From the NCBI RefSeq assembly GCF_006517395.1, contig NZ_VDCY01000001.1, positions 620,001 through 684,000 of the forward strand: DNA of 64,000 nt, in the 5' to 3' direction. The position numbers and the translations under genes were made by a program. The DNA comes from Terrilactibacillus laevilacticus (lineage in GTDB: Bacteria; Bacillota; Bacilli; Bacillales; Sporolactobacillaceae). Positions 1 through 10,164 of this stretch are shown here, piece by piece (the first letter of the stretch is position 1; every line of letters begins with the position of its first letter). Under the pieces are notes generated by a model. The model did no database searches. It saw nothing but the letters and a program-made list of their open reading frames with translations, and was not told the origin of the DNA.

Positions 1-280
1 GTAAGTAAGATTTTATGTAATTAGGTGTTATTCATAAAAAATGTGTTTGAGGTACGTTTTAATTATACACCTTGAACTTTACTTCGTCAAAATGATATTT
101 TACGTAGTAATTTAGAATGTGTGAAAAACACAAGATTATCCCTCTTTTACATAGGTGTCTGGCGACAGAAACTTGGGGACTTTGTTTCTAGTTTTTTATT
201 TATAGTTCTTTGAATACCTTGCTCAAATGTGTTTAAAATGTGTTTCTTTATTAAGAATTGATTTGTTTTAGATATTTTTG
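1..280. other. AT-rich intergenic stretch, no gene seen
   Basis: No open reading frame with a ribosome binding site, RNA gene or clear repeat is visible here. The stretch lies downstream of the minus-strand nucleotidase terminator and its other neighbour is outside the window. Confidence 0.5.
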
Positions 281-326
281 TTAAAGAAAACCAGCATTAA
301 AGTTGCTTAACACTGGTTTTCTTTAA
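281..326 (-). terminator. Intrinsic terminator of the nucleotidase gene
   Basis: Perfect 14-base arms at 281-294 and 313-326 flank an 18-base loop, directly downstream of the stop codon at 329-331. On the minus strand the stem is followed by an imperfect, interrupted U-run, so termination may be moderate. Confidence 0.65.
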
Positions 327-328
327 TA

Positions 329-3300
329 TTACTTTTTATGATTCTTTTTAGAGTGAACTTCTTTAGAGTGAACTTCTCTCACAGCAGTAGTCATAGTTTT
401 AGAGAGCTCTGTGCTGATTTTGCCATTCTGATAGTCTCCCTTAACTTTTTTCCACTTTCCGTTGGTGTCTTTATAGGAATATATTGAAATATTATCTGGT
501 TTCTCTATTTTTGAAGCATCAACGATGTAAGTTATTTCAACTGGTGTCTTGAATTTGGAAACCTCCTGGTCCCCTTGCGTTACCGTAAAGTTATACACTT
601 GTCCGATTACAGCACTGTCTGTCACATCTGTACGATTTGAAATTTTTATTGTTAACGACTGATCGGTCTTCAAGTCTGATGAAGGAAGTTTAAATATGAT
701 GTCTCCTTTATTAATTTTAATTATAGTCTTCTTTTTTATCGCATAGGTTATGAGATCGGCGTCTAGGGTTATCGATGCTGAATCTCCTGTTTGTTCTGTG
801 ACATCCACATTAAGTACATTATTCTGGATGGCTGGTATGATATCATCCATTAATCTAGGCTTTAACCTATCCCCTGATGCTATGCCTGAGACAGTCACAT
901 AATCTCCTTGATGGAAATTCTTAGTCCATTCCTCGTATCTAATTCCAGTTCTACCATCAATTGATACCGTAGTCGTTTGATCACCGTTTACGACATCAAA
1001 TGCAAAGTTTCCATAACTGTCAGGTACTGAAATTTTACTTATCTTTACATTTTGAAGAGAGACAAATTGATACAGACAACCATCAGAAAGGTTAGAAATG
1101 ACCTTAGGTGAGAGATTCACATGATCTACAACCTGTGATGCGGTCATATATTTCAATTCGGTCTCGTCGTTATAGGTGAATTTGGTTGCAGTTATTTTCA
1201 CCTTGTCACCAATTTTCAATCCAGGATCCAGTGATTGGTAGACGTTAATCGCGCCCGTACCATCCTGTAGATAAAAACTTTTATTATTGCCAAATTCGCC
1301 TGGTGTCGATGTGACAACACCCTCAACGGTTACCTTGGTATTATCGGCTTGTGCTTTTGCATCGGATATAGAAAGTACTTTGGTATTTGGATCGGGATCT
1401 CGTGGGACATAGACTTCAGAAATCCGGCCTTCTGATGTGTAAGCAAGTGGTTTATCAAAACTTTTTACGAAGTCAACCAGAGCATCAACATCGACCGGAC
1501 CCTGGACCAAGTTTTTACCTGCATCCCCAATGGCCTTATACTTAGCTCCTGTAGCAGTTGCCATAAAGTTGTTGACTGTTAACGTATAGGTTTTATCATT
1601 AGAGATTTTGCTACCATCTGGTAGATAGATATCGACGGTTCTCCCTGCATTGGTATCCCAGGTGTATTTAAAACCAGCTACACTGAAATCTGGTCCATAA
1701 TACGTATTTAATTGGGCATTTAGGATGTCCTGCAGATCCTTCCCGGTAATGTCCATTTTTACTAGTGTGTTACCAAAAGGTAGAATGTTAAAGAGATCAT
1801 TCCAGGTAATATTCCCTTTATCGAGATTATCACGGATTCCACCTCCATTCATCAGTGCGAAGTCACTATTCATGGCCGATTTCATACTATCGGCAACTAA
1901 ATTCCCTAACGCATTATCGCCTTTTTCACCCTTGGTCGCATAGCCACCTTCCATGGGTATAGAGGCTTCGCCTTCAACTTCATTGAGCTTAGGTGCCACT
2001 TGGGTCTCATATTTATCGAGAATGCTTTTCACCTTAGGATCTGGCTCATCCTTACTATCATCTACAAAGATAATGTCTGCGGATTTCTTAACGATATCAT
2101 CTGTTACCGGGTCAATCGTTAAATCCACATCACTGAAAGCCTTTCCGTATTCAGAGGCTTGTACTATTAGCTTGTTGTCGACTGTACCATTATCAACAGC
2201 ATGATTGTGAGCAGCGAAAATGACATCGACGTCATCATCAACACTCTTCGCCAAATCAGCTGCCTCCCCTGTAATAGATCCATCCGATCCTTGTGTTGCT
2301 GGAGAGTGAGCGAGAACGACAATAGCATGAACCCCCTTCTTGTGCAATTCACTAACGGATTGATTGATGGCTTCAACTGGATCCGTAAATTTGATATCCT
2401 GAATTCCACCGGGCATTACCATATCTGGGGTGCTTTTTGTCGTTACACCTATAAAGCCAATTTGTTCACCGCCAACTGTTTTGATTGCATATGGAGGTAA
2501 AATCGGTTGTCCAGAATCTTTGTACACTACATTTGCAGCAAGCTCGGGATAATTCATGCCTTCATATGACCGATTTTCATTATCTTTTGGGTAGTCACCG
2601 CCATTAACCATGCGTAGAAGTTCCGTTGTTCCTTCATCAAATTCATGGTTTCCGATTGTGCTAACATCCATCCCCATGGCGTTCATAATATCGACCGTGG
2701 GTTCATCTTGGAATAGAGCAGATAATGGCGGGCTGCCACCGATAATATCACCGACACCTACGAGTAGTGAGTTCGGAATGGCTTTTTCACGTTCTTTAAT
2801 ATAGGAAGCAAGATACTCCATTCCTCCATAGATCCCGTCGTTACTTCCGTCTCTATTTAAGTCCAGACTGTAATGCTGATCAATTTTACCATGCAAATCA
2901 TTAATGCCAAGGAGTTGTACATTGACAGGTGACGATTCAGCATCTATTAAATCTTCCGCTGATCGAGGTTTTATTTGATAGGTATTTTTAAAAATACTCG
3001 CCAATCCTGTAATGTTTAACACAGATCCTTCTTTATAGGTCGCGATAAAATCATCATACGTCATGCCACCTCGGCTATCTACTCGTACTCGAGTTGTCGT
3101 GTCTCCAATTACAGCATCAAATTCAAATGTCCCATAGCTATCGGTTTTCGAGATGTTCTTTACCGTAGCCTTCTGTAAAGTAACTAATTGACCTTGATTG
3201 CTGCTGTCAATAGTCGTAACAACTGACGGAGAGGGAACGGTTCCATCCCCTTCATCAGCAGACTGAATAATGTTGGATAGTTCTATTTCCCCATTATAGG

Positions 3301-5098
3301 TTGATTTTTGGGCAGTTAATCTAACTTTTTGTCCCACATGATAGTTATCAGTCCCCTGGTAAACGTAAACCCCACCTGTCTGATCTTGAAGATAAAAGCC
3401 CTTTGACCCCCATATTCCTGGTTTCGTCGTTATAACGCCTTCCACTGTGACATTGCTCATTTCATCCGCTTGTCTAGCTTTAGCAATAGTTGTGAGCTCT
3501 GGAATGGTCGGTGTCGAAGCTTCTTTCTCTGAACCAAATGAGCCCGGCTTGAATGTAGAAGAGTCATACCACTTATAGCCGGAAGGTGGTGTGGTCCATG
3601 GCTCATGTTCGGGTTCTGTTGAAAGTGAAGGATCATTTTCATCGTCTCTTAGCGGTGTAGGCTGGCTTAATGGGATCTTTCCTTCAAAGCTAGTATAGTC
3701 CTCTTGGTTGGCAAGCCATTCAACTGTATTAACGAAGTAGGTCTTATCCTGTCCTTCTTTTGAAAAACCATCAAAACCCGTTTTTTTTCCACCATTATCT
3801 TCACGAAGATATTTTGGTGTAGAATCCTCTGCAGGTGAGGAATCACCAATGAAGGCCGCTTTTCCTTTACCTACCTTCGAGATAGCAGCAAAGGCACCTT
3901 CATCAATGCCACCACCGTTGTAAACACCTTCATCTACGGCTGATGACCATTTCGATGGATTTTCTGGAAGATAGATTAAGCCTTTGGCAATATCAGGGTT
4001 AATAATGGATAACGTACTACCCGCATGCATCTCAACCGTTGTTACCCCTTGAGTAATTCCGAAAGAGTCACTTGGCGAAACAACTGTTTCTCCATTTGTG
4101 ATATCCCCAATTGCATTCGTACGGAATCTAACACCAAAGTTATTTTTTAACCAATCAGAGCTGGTTACGTCTTTCATTGCGGCAGAATTTGCTTCTTCAG
4201 TTCCCATCCCTTTCGTTGGACTACCCCATGCACCTCGGCGATAGCCATTATAGACTTCGCCTGAGTCCCATCGATTGAGGTTTCGGTCAGAGTTATAGTG
4301 GTCGGCGATAAAAAATATACTACCTCCATTTTTCACATAATCAAGCATAGCTTGCTGCTCGGATGCTTTAAAAGGCACATTTGCTTCTCCTAGGATAAAT
4401 ACATCATATTGGCTTAATTTATCCAAAGTAATTGCCTCCGTGCCAAAATCATATGGAATGGAACGGTCTAATTGGTCAACAGTAAAACCGTCAGCTTTTA
4501 ATGCATCCGCAAAATCTGAAAATCCACCGTTGATGACCCAATCTGCGGCTCCAGATGTTTCACCGTGAGTATTATCAAAGAGAACCTTCTTTCCTGCCCC
4601 AGCTAGCGGATCGGTTGAAGTCGGATCCTGTGGAGGTGGATTATCTGAGTCATCGACAAAAGAAATCTCCGTTACCAACTTTAATCCAGGAAAACTATTA
4701 TAGTCTTGGAAACTTCCAGTTATTTTGACTTCTTTGCCTACAATACTTGGGTTTGATTGAAGCCCAAACTGGTTTCTGTCGCCACTAGGTATTTGAACAT
4801 CGATAAGTCTGGTTTTATCATGTTCGGTTGGGGAATCAGCTATTAAGAAATTGAAATCATTACTGAAAGGGGCGTTAAAGTTGGCTGTATTAGAACCTGT
4901 TGCGTGTCCGACGATGTATCCCTCTACTGTGTCAGTATTCTCTTTATTAATCTCATAACTTGCGAGGGCTTCCGTGACAGTCATGGAACCATCTGAGGTT
5001 AGCGCCTCTGCCTGATAATTCCCCCCAGTATTAAAAAGATTAAAAGGAAAGACGAGCAAAAGTGCTAAAAAAACTTTCAATAAAATACTTCTTTTCAA
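329..5098 (-). CDS. Giant secreted multidomain 5'-nucleotidase/phosphoesterase (YhcR-like architecture)
   Basis: An exported 1589-residue protein predicted to hydrolyse nucleotides or related phosphoesters outside the cell. A signal peptide (about 1-32, ending in QAEA) leads to an OB-like domain (about 40-155), a glutamine-amidotransferase-like/DUF4350-like domain (about 167-470), further OB-like segments (about 540-720), a calcineurin-type metallophosphatase (about 725-960, with NDLHG, GNHEFDEG and AAHNH metal motifs) and a 5'-nucleotidase C-terminal domain (about 1010-1190). A third OB segment and a beta-rich tail follow. The start is TTG at 5096-5098, chosen because AGGAGGT lies seven bases upstream. 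There is no LPXTG sorting motif; the basic tail contains a short tandem VHSKE-like repeat. B. subtilis YhcR has a similar nuclease/nucleotidase mix, but the amidotransferase-like domain is an extra element. The enzyme class is secure; the substrate is not. Confidence 0.85.
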   Translation of the reverse strand: MKRSILLKVFLALLLVFPFNLFNTGGNYQAEALTSDGSMTVTEALASYEINKENTDTVEGYIVGHATGSNTANFNAPFSNDFNFLIADSPTEHDKTRLIDVQIPSGDRNQFGLQSNPSIVGKEVKITGSFQDYNSFPGLKLVTEISFVDDSDNPPPQDPTSTDPLAGAGKKVLFDNTHGETSGAADWVINGGFSDFADALKADGFTVDQLDRSIPYDFGTEAITLDKLSQYDVFILGEANVPFKASEQQAMLDYVKNGGSIFFIADHYNSDRNLNRWDSGEVYNGYRRGAWGSPTKGMGTEEANSAAMKDVTSSDWLKNNFGVRFRTNAIGDITNGETVVSPSDSFGITQGVTTVEMHAGSTLSIINPDIAKGLIYLPENPSKWSSAVDEGVYNGGGIDEGAFAAISKVGKGKAAFIGDSSPAEDSTPKYLREDNGGKKTGFDGFSKEGQDKTYFVNTVEWLANQEDYTSFEGKIPLSQPTPLRDDENDPSLSTEPEHEPWTTPPSGYKWYDSSTFKPGSFGSEKEASTPTIPELTTIAKARQADEMSNVTVEGVITTKPGIWGSKGFYLQDQTGGVYVYQGTDNYHVGQKVRLTAQKSTYNGEIELSNIIQSADEGDGTVPSPSVVTTIDSSNQGQLVTLQKATVKNISKTDSYGTFEFDAVIGDTTTRVRVDSRGGMTYDDFIATYKEGSVLNITGLASIFKNTYQIKPRSAEDLIDAESSPVNVQLLGINDLHGKIDQHYSLDLNRDGSNDGIYGGMEYLASYIKEREKAIPNSLLVGVGDIIGGSPPLSALFQDEPTVDIMNAMGMDVSTIGNHEFDEGTTELLRMVNGGDYPKDNENRSYEGMNYPELAANVVYKDSGQPILPPYAIKTVGGEQIGFIGVTTKSTPDMVMPGGIQDIKFTDPVEAINQSVSELHKKGVHAIVVLAHSPATQGSDGSITGEAADLAKSVDDDVDVIFAAHNHAVDNGTVDNKLIVQASEYGKAFSDVDLTIDPVTDDIVKKSADIIFVDDSKDEPDPKVKSILDKYETQVAPKLNEVEGEASIPMEGGYATKGEKGDNALGNLVADSMKSAMNSDFALMNGGGIRDNLDKGNITWNDLFNILPFGNTLVKMDITGKDLQDILNAQLNTYYGPDFSVAGFKYTWDTNAGRTVDIYLPDGSKISNDKTYTLTVNNFMATATGAKYKAIGDAGKNLVQGPVDVDALVDFVKSFDKPLAYTSEGRISEVYVPRDPDPNTKVLSISDAKAQADNTKVTVEGVVTSTPGEFGNNKSFYLQDGTGAINVYQSLDPGLKIGDKVKITATKFTYNDETELKYMTASQVVDHVNLSPKVISNLSDGCLYQFVSLQNVKISKISVPDSYGNFAFDVVNGDQTTTVSIDGRTGIRYEEWTKNFHQGDYVTVSGIASGDRLKPRLMDDIIPAIQNNVLNVDVTEQTGDSASITLDADLITYAIKKKTIIKINKGDIIFKLPSSDLKTDQSLTIKISNRTDVTDSAVIGQVYNFTVTQGDQEVSKFKTPVEITYIVDASKIEKPDNISIYSYKDTNGKWKKVKGDYQNGKISTELSKTMTTAVREVHSKEVHSKKNHKK

Positions 5099-5118
5099 AT
5101 CAGCTACCTCCTAGTGAG

Positions 5119-5440
5119 TTAAATAAAAACGAAATGGTTAGAAACAACGGTCTGATCTTGAAATCTATATGTGTTGTTCTATCATTTGACATAGTCATGA
5201 AAACCTTTCTTCCCTCTCCTTCACCTTATTTCGCCTCCTTAATTCTTGATCTACTTGTAAATTTTCTGTATATAAAATAAAATTCGATAATTAGACACAA
5301 TATCCTTTTAAAGTTACGCATAATTAATTGACCGATTTCGACAATTAAGACCATTTCTATCGAATGGTCTCAGTACTTTTCTATAAAAACGGGCTGATAT
5401 CGCAAGCAAAATTAATGATTAGATTAGTTTTTAAAATAAA
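5119..5440. other. Intergenic region, no gene seen
   Basis: It should hold the nucleotidase promoter on the minus strand, but I could not identify one with confidence. A small hairpin with 7-base arms (GACCATT/AATGGTC) lies near 5349-5370. No coding signal is visible. Confidence 0.4.
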
Positions 5441-5466
5441 AAAAAGACCATAATTTTGGTCTTTTT
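5441..5466 (-). terminator. Intrinsic terminator
   Basis: Arms AAAAAGACCA (5441-5450) and TGGTCTTTTT (5457-5466) enclose a six-base loop. It lies 87 bases downstream of the glycosyltransferase stop, and its A/T flanks would let it work in either direction. Confidence 0.75.
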
Positions 5467-5552
5467 GGAATGTTTATCTCTTATTATTTAACGTTACTTT
5501 TATCAAAAAATAAAGTTAAGGTGGTCGTCTGTTTCTTTAGTCAATTATATAA

Positions 5553-6710
5553 CTAACCTATTTTTTGATTTTCTTTTTGGTTAATGGCGTGAACAATGAC
5601 ATTAATAGCCTCTAAAGAAGATATCTTTGTAGAATACTGCTTTATCCGTTGTTTCATAAAAACTAAGGATTCAGAGTCGTCTAGTAAACTTTGAATTTTA
5701 TTAATTAGTTCATTTTGATCTTTAGCAACCAATGCTAAGCGTGATTCTAATAAAAAACGTGCATTGTCTTCTTCCTGACCTGGAAGAGGTTTATAGATTA
5801 ATAGGGGTAATTCCATCGCCAAGGCTTCAGATGTGGTGACCCCACCTGGTTTAGTAATGATTAAATCTGACATAGCCATTAACTCATGAATATTTTCACA
5901 GTAGCCCATCAGTAAGACATCATGTTTAAAGTTTATACAGTCTTGCTCTAATCGTTTTTTTAACTTTTTGTTTCTCCCACAAACGATGATCAACTGAACA
6001 GAAGGAGATATAGATTCTAATGCTTGAAAGGTTGAGACTCCTTTTCCGAAAAAACCATCCCCTCCACCCATTATAAGGATTGTAAATTTATCGGAATTTA
6101 TATCGAATTTCTTTATTAACTGTTCACGAGTCGGTGTTTCGAAAAATCTTTTTCTAATGGGTATTCCAGTAATATTAATCTTATATGGCTCAACACCAGC
6201 AGAGATTAATCGATCTTTTACCTGACTTGAGCCTACTATATACTGATCGGTTAACGGATGGATCCAGTAAGAATGATCTGTGTAGTCAGTTATGACCGTT
6301 ACCGAGGGAATATCAATTAACCCTTGCTCTTTTAATTTAGAGATCATTCCAGCTGCAAAAGGATATGTGCAGACAATAATCGATGGTTTCACTCTATGAA
6401 CTATTTCTAACATCGAATGTATACCTAACATAAAGAGTGATATTAATTTAGTTGAAAAAACACTCTTTACACGAGTCTTTCTATATAAATAACTATAAAT
6501 TTGAGGGAATTTTTTAATGCTTCTTTTATAAACGTAATTGCTAAGGGGATATAAATATGGATGAATCCATTCCATAATATCTATCGTAATAGTTTCTGTA
6601 TTAGAAAGTGTATATTCAACGGCCTCACTTATCGCCTTTGCCACTTGTTTATGCCCATCCCCTATGGTTGCTGAGAGTATCAGAATTTTATTTTTGTCTT
6701 CATAAGCCAT
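5553..6710 (-). CDS. MGDG-synthase/UgtP-type diacylglycerol glycosyltransferase
   Basis: A 385-residue GT28-like enzyme expected to move a sugar from a UDP-sugar to diacylglycerol at the inner membrane face, making glycolipid and possibly a lipoteichoic-acid anchor. The N-terminal half begins with the acceptor-domain signature ATIGDGH (about 14-20). The C-terminal half has IMGGGDGFFGKG, KPGGVTTSEA and KPLPGQEEDNA, the nucleotide-sugar binding segments of the MGDG synthase/UgtP family. Length matches B. subtilis UgtP (about 382). The start is ATG behind AGAGGAG. The gene is monocistronic. Whether it is the UgtP orthologue or a paralogue with another lipid acceptor cannot be settled here. Confidence 0.8.
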   Translation of the reverse strand: MAYEDKNKILILSATIGDGHKQVAKAISEAVEYTLSNTETITIDIMEWIHPYLYPLSNYVYKRSIKKFPQIYSYLYRKTRVKSVFSTKLISLFMLGIHSMLEIVHRVKPSIIVCTYPFAAGMISKLKEQGLIDIPSVTVITDYTDHSYWIHPLTDQYIVGSSQVKDRLISAGVEPYKINITGIPIRKRFFETPTREQLIKKFDINSDKFTILIMGGGDGFFGKGVSTFQALESISPSVQLIIVCGRNKKLKKRLEQDCINFKHDVLLMGYCENIHELMAMSDLIITKPGGVTTSEALAMELPLLIYKPLPGQEEDNARFLLESRLALVAKDQNELINKIQSLLDDSESLVFMKQRIKQYSTKISSLEAINVIVHAINQKENQKIG

Positions 6711-6726
6711 ACCGATTTAACTCCTC

Positions 6727-6996
6727 TAATGGTACATATAGTTGCAAAAAAAGATGACATGTTCATCTTTAGACTTCAAATTTTTACTTATATTTTTTAC
6801 TGTAACCCTACGAACTGAACTTCTAATTAATTTTTCATTAAAAATTGATTAAAATGTTATTTCCCTTTCTTTTTTTGATAAAATTAACAAATAAAGACAA
6901 TGTAAACGCTATTAAAAATAATGAACATCCGATGTATTACTGTATTTTATCACTCAAGTATATTTAAAACCATAAAATTTCCCTCAATTAAATTAA
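6727..6996. other. AT-rich intergenic region, no gene seen
   Basis: It contains the promoter region of the minus-strand glycosyltransferase gene and ends at the next gene's terminator. No ORF or RNA gene is recognised. Confidence 0.4.
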
Positions 6997-7035
6997 AAAA
7001 CCTCTATTTAAATTTAAAATTTTAATAGAGGTTTT
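6997..7035 (-). terminator. Intrinsic terminator of the UPF0316 gene
   Basis: Arms AAAACCTCTATT (6997-7008) and AATAGAGGTTTT (7024-7035) surround an A/T-rich loop, 49 bases after the stop of the membrane protein gene. The minus-strand product ends in a U-run. Confidence 0.75.
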
Positions 7036-7083
7036 CAATCTATTCATGGTATCTTTGTTTATTTCGTACAATCAACACACGCT

Positions 7084-7608
7084 TTAATTTTTGTTGTGTT
7101 TCTTCAATCGAGCAAGTAATAATCCGCCTTTAAATTGTCTAGGTTCATAAGAAATAATGAAAGCTTTTGGTTCGAATTTTTCTATCGTAGCAAGCAATTC
7201 ATTTTCTCTATTTCTTTTTGTCAAGATTTCCATTCTTATCCGATGACTATCTCTTCCTTCGCCAATATAGGTGGTTACTCCAAATCCATTATTTCGGAGC
7301 ATATTAATCAATTCAGTATTTTTATTTTGCGTATTTACGATGACATTAATATAACCAATCGCTAGCTTCTTCTCGATTTTTGTACCTAAAATGATCCCTA
7401 TACCGAATCCCAGCGCATATACAAACATAGCGATAAAACTTTGATCTCCCCCAAATACAAGCGATAAGCCAAAAACATAAATCAACATCTCAATAATGCC
7501 TAGAATAGCTGCGAGAGTTGACATATTTTTTACTAAAAAGATCGTTCTTAATGTATAAATAGGGACATATAGAAGTTGTAACAACAAAATAAGCAGAATA
7601 TTAAGCAA
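7084..7608 (-). CDS. UPF0316 (DUF5698/DUF2179) membrane protein, YebE-like
   Basis: A 174-residue protein with three N-terminal membrane segments (about 1-20, 30-52, 58-80) and a soluble C-terminal DUF2179 domain containing ITKRNRENELLATIEKFEPKAFI. This matches the UPF0316 family (B. subtilis YebE). The biochemical role is unknown; DUF2179 also occurs at the end of YitT-family proteins, three loci of which are in this window. The start is the first ATG, with a G-rich stretch upstream. It is monocistronic with its own terminator. Confidence 0.75.
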   Translation of the reverse strand: MLNILLILLLQLLYVPIYTLRTIFLVKNMSTLAAILGIIEMLIYVFGLSLVFGGDQSFIAMFVYALGFGIGIILGTKIEKKLAIGYINVIVNTQNKNTELINMLRNNGFGVTTYIGEGRDSHRIRMEILTKRNRENELLATIEKFEPKAFIISYEPRQFKGGLLLARLKKHNKN

Positions 7609-7709
7609 TATCTGTTCCTCCCCCTCTCCTAATCAGTACAACATTAACATATTCTAATGTAAACTTAAAATATTGCAAATCCAATAATTAACAGTATAGT
7701 TATGATAAA

Positions 7710-7918
7710 GTGAAACTTCAATCTATGGGGGATTTTCGACGCACAGGATGTCCTAGTGCAGGCGTTGCGACAGGACGTCGCGTTTTTAGCCTGCTTCATC
7801 CCCAACTAATTGTCAGCCTAAACCAATTGGACTTTTACGGACAGTTATCCCCCACTTAGAAATGCTCGTTTACTCATTACCTTGAATTGGTGTTTTTACT
7901 CGCCATTAATGCGGGATA
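7710..7918 (-). repeat. Dispersed structured repeat R1, copy A
   Basis: About 209 bp. Its reverse complement aligns along its length with copies at 33808-34014 and 52189-52393. All share a CCCGC(C/A)TTAA start, a CCGTAAA(A/G)G(T/C)CC block, GCAGGCTAAAAAC, ACATCCTGTGC and a GAAGTTTCA end. Conserved inverted segments (GCAGGC/GCCTGC and an outer stem) suggest a folded transcript or a MITE-like element. No protein is encoded. Confidence 0.85.
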
Positions 7919-7934
7919 AAAGTTGCAATAAAAA

Positions 7935-7959
7935 AGAAGCTAGAATTGAATCCGCTTCT
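7935..7959 (-). terminator. Intrinsic terminator of the terpene cyclase gene
   Basis: Arms AGAAGC (7935-7940) and GCTTCT (7954-7959). On the minus strand the stem is followed by TTTTTT. It lies 49 bases after the cyclase stop codon. Confidence 0.7.
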
Positions 7960-8007
7960 AAAATGGTCTTATTGTAGTAGTCTTTATGATGGCTATTAAT
8001 TACTGAT

Positions 8008-9879
8008 TCATCCAAACTTTTTTTGATAATGACTTAACGTAAGAAGTGGCCAAATTAAGTCATAGCTATGGTAGTGAATGTAAAAAGCTCCTGCCATTCC
8101 CTTCCCATTCGGATAATGATGGACCCAATCCTCTTGTTCATTGTTTGAGGTTAGAAAGTCTATTCCTTTTCTTATTTCTGGTGTGACGCGTTTTGATGCA
8201 GCAATAAGTGCATCTAATGCCCACGCTGTATGTGTTCGCGTACTTGTTGTTAATGGAATATATTGTTTCTTTATATCGCTTCGGCAGGACTCTCCCCAAC
8301 CACCATCTTTATTCTGAATCGTGAGGATCCATCTTAATGCTTTTTGAATGGCTGGGTGTTTTATATTCACACCGGCAGATACCATTCCGGTTATGGCTGC
8401 CCATGTTCCATATAAGTAATATATCCCCCATCGTCCTGGCCAGTAACCCGCATTTTCTTGATGATCTAATAGCCAGTTGATTCCTTGTTTCATGATTGGA
8501 TGATCTTTCTTTAATGTTGTAGACTCTCCCAAAAAATGCAGGGTACGACCGGTTAGATCTGCTGATGAAGGATCAATTAGGATATCTTCTGCTTCTTCAA
8601 TGGGCAACCAAGTGAGAAAATGTTTATTTACATTTCTTTCAAAGGCTGGCCAACCACCATCTCGATTCTGCATACTTATGATCCATTGAATGCCTAGTTT
8701 CCACGATTGTAGATATGTATGATTATTTTGTGCAGCCGATCGAAAAGCTCTAAGCGCAGCTGATGTATCATCTACATCTGGGTTCATTGTATTAATATGA
8801 GAAAAACCCCAGCCTCCTGGTAAAGCGCGAGAATTGTGAATTGCCCAATCTCCAAGTTTTGTATGCTGCCAACTAAGAATATAGTGATTGGCTTTTTGAA
8901 CCACTGACTCTTGATAGCCTATTCCTGCTTCTTGCAAGGCATAACTAATTAAGGTTGTATTCCATACATTCGCTGTCGTATATTGTACATGGTTATCTCC
9001 ATCAATCGTACAGACCATAGATTTCAACCCTTGTATTGCATGTGTGATGATGGGATGTTCTTTCTTATAACCGCGGGCCAGCATGGCAAAAACCATCAGA
9101 AATGTCGCGCTAAAATAGCTCAACAGAGTCCCATCAGGTTCAATTCGACCCATCATATATTGCTCGGCTTTACTTAAAGCCGCCTCGTGGGCTTCTTTAG
9201 GAAGAGACATTAAAGATTCAATGCCTTCTTGAATAAGGTTAACAATTGATCGGTAATTAAGATCATCTGAGAAATCGAGCTTACTTTCTCTCTTTTCCAT
9301 CAAATCAGATAAGTCAGGTGTGTCAGACCGATTTATCGTATATTTATAATCAGCCAGCATCAGTATAGGGACAAAATTGGCTCTGCAAAATACTGAGACA
9401 TCAAATAGATTAACAAGGAAAGAGTTTGGGAGCAAAATAAATTCAATGGGGATTTGGATGTTTTCGGGCCATTTATATTGTCCTGAAATAGCTAGCATAA
9501 TTTTTGTGAATGTATTAGCTTGATGTAACCCGCCTTGGGAAATAATAAATGTCTTGGCAAGCTGCATCTTTGGATTTTGTTCTAGCATCAAACCAGAGAA
9601 TAATAAAGCGTAATAGGCTTCAATGGTAGCCGATAAATTACCATCTCCCTCATCATGAAAAAGTGACCAAGAGCCATTTGGTCGTTGTTTTTTAATAATT
9701 CGATTTGCGAGAGAGTGAATAAGAGTTTCATCCTCTTTATCTAAGAGTCTAAGTAAGATGATCATATAACAGTCAGTGACGATGCCCGTTTCAAAAGGAT
9801 AGTCCCATGAACCATCCGGTAATTGGTCTTTTTGAAAAATGTTAATAAGCCGATTTATTTCTGATTCAATTTTTTGCAT
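8008..9879 (-). CDS. sqhC: Squalene-hopene cyclase family terpene cyclase (sporulenol synthase-like)
   Basis: A 623-residue class II terpene cyclase that would protonate and cyclise a linear polyprene (squalene, or a C35 polyprene in the B. subtilis sporulenol case) at the membrane. The catalytic acid motif is visible as PDVDDTSAA (DXDD) in the middle of the protein. QW repeats are visible as QNRDGGWPAF, QNKDGGWGE and KQRPNGSW. Length fits SqhC (about 632). The start is ATG with AGAGAGGA 11 bases upstream. The gene is monocistronic. I favour the sporulenol synthase subgroup because of the organism type; a bona fide hopene cyclase is the alternative, and no squalene synthesis genes are present in the window. 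Confidence 0.85.
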   Translation of the reverse strand: MQKIESEINRLINIFQKDQLPDGSWDYPFETGIVTDCYMIILLRLLDKEDETLIHSLANRIIKKQRPNGSWSLFHDEGDGNLSATIEAYYALLFSGLMLEQNPKMQLAKTFIISQGGLHQANTFTKIMLAISGQYKWPENIQIPIEFILLPNSFLVNLFDVSVFCRANFVPILMLADYKYTINRSDTPDLSDLMEKRESKLDFSDDLNYRSIVNLIQEGIESLMSLPKEAHEAALSKAEQYMMGRIEPDGTLLSYFSATFLMVFAMLARGYKKEHPIITHAIQGLKSMVCTIDGDNHVQYTTANVWNTTLISYALQEAGIGYQESVVQKANHYILSWQHTKLGDWAIHNSRALPGGWGFSHINTMNPDVDDTSAALRAFRSAAQNNHTYLQSWKLGIQWIISMQNRDGGWPAFERNVNKHFLTWLPIEEAEDILIDPSSADLTGRTLHFLGESTTLKKDHPIMKQGINWLLDHQENAGYWPGRWGIYYLYGTWAAITGMVSAGVNIKHPAIQKALRWILTIQNKDGGWGESCRSDIKKQYIPLTTSTRTHTAWALDALIAASKRVTPEIRKGIDFLTSNNEQEDWVHHYPNGKGMAGAFYIHYHSYDLIWPLLTLSHYQKKFG

Positions 9880-9953
9880 GATGGATGTAATCCTCTCTAT
9901 AGAAAATATCCTTCTATATCCATATTCTAAAGAGAGCGATCACATTCACTATT

Positions 9954-10160
9954 TTACTTGTGTTTTTTCCAATCTTGAGCGAGCATCCCATAAATAACGT
10001 GATCAACAAAGTGGTCATATAGCCATTCAGCCTGCCTAAATTGGTAAACCCTAATCTTTCTGGAATGGCACGACTTTTCTTATTAAATTCAGCCGCTCTG
10101 ATTTTAATTCGGTTAAGCTTCAAATCTTGAATTCCATAATGCTGAAAAGTTAGTAGAAAT
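9954..10160 (-). pseudogene. Decayed GNAT (RimJ/RimL-type) acetyltransferase, 3' fragment with frameshift
   Basis: One minus-strand frame reads LNRIKIRAAEFNKKSRAIPERLGFTN in pieces typical of RimJ/RimL acetyltransferases (NKKSRAIPERLGF is the acetyl-CoA-binding signature). The reading then shifts, and another frame continues QAEWLYDHFVDHVIYGMLAQ and DWKKHK before a stop at 9954-9956. A small deletion or frameshift therefore sits between FTN and QAEW. The N-terminal half is absent. The apparent ATG of the longer ORF falls inside the ilvA terminator, so it is not a real start. Confidence 0.8.
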
Positions 10161-10164
10161 ATTA

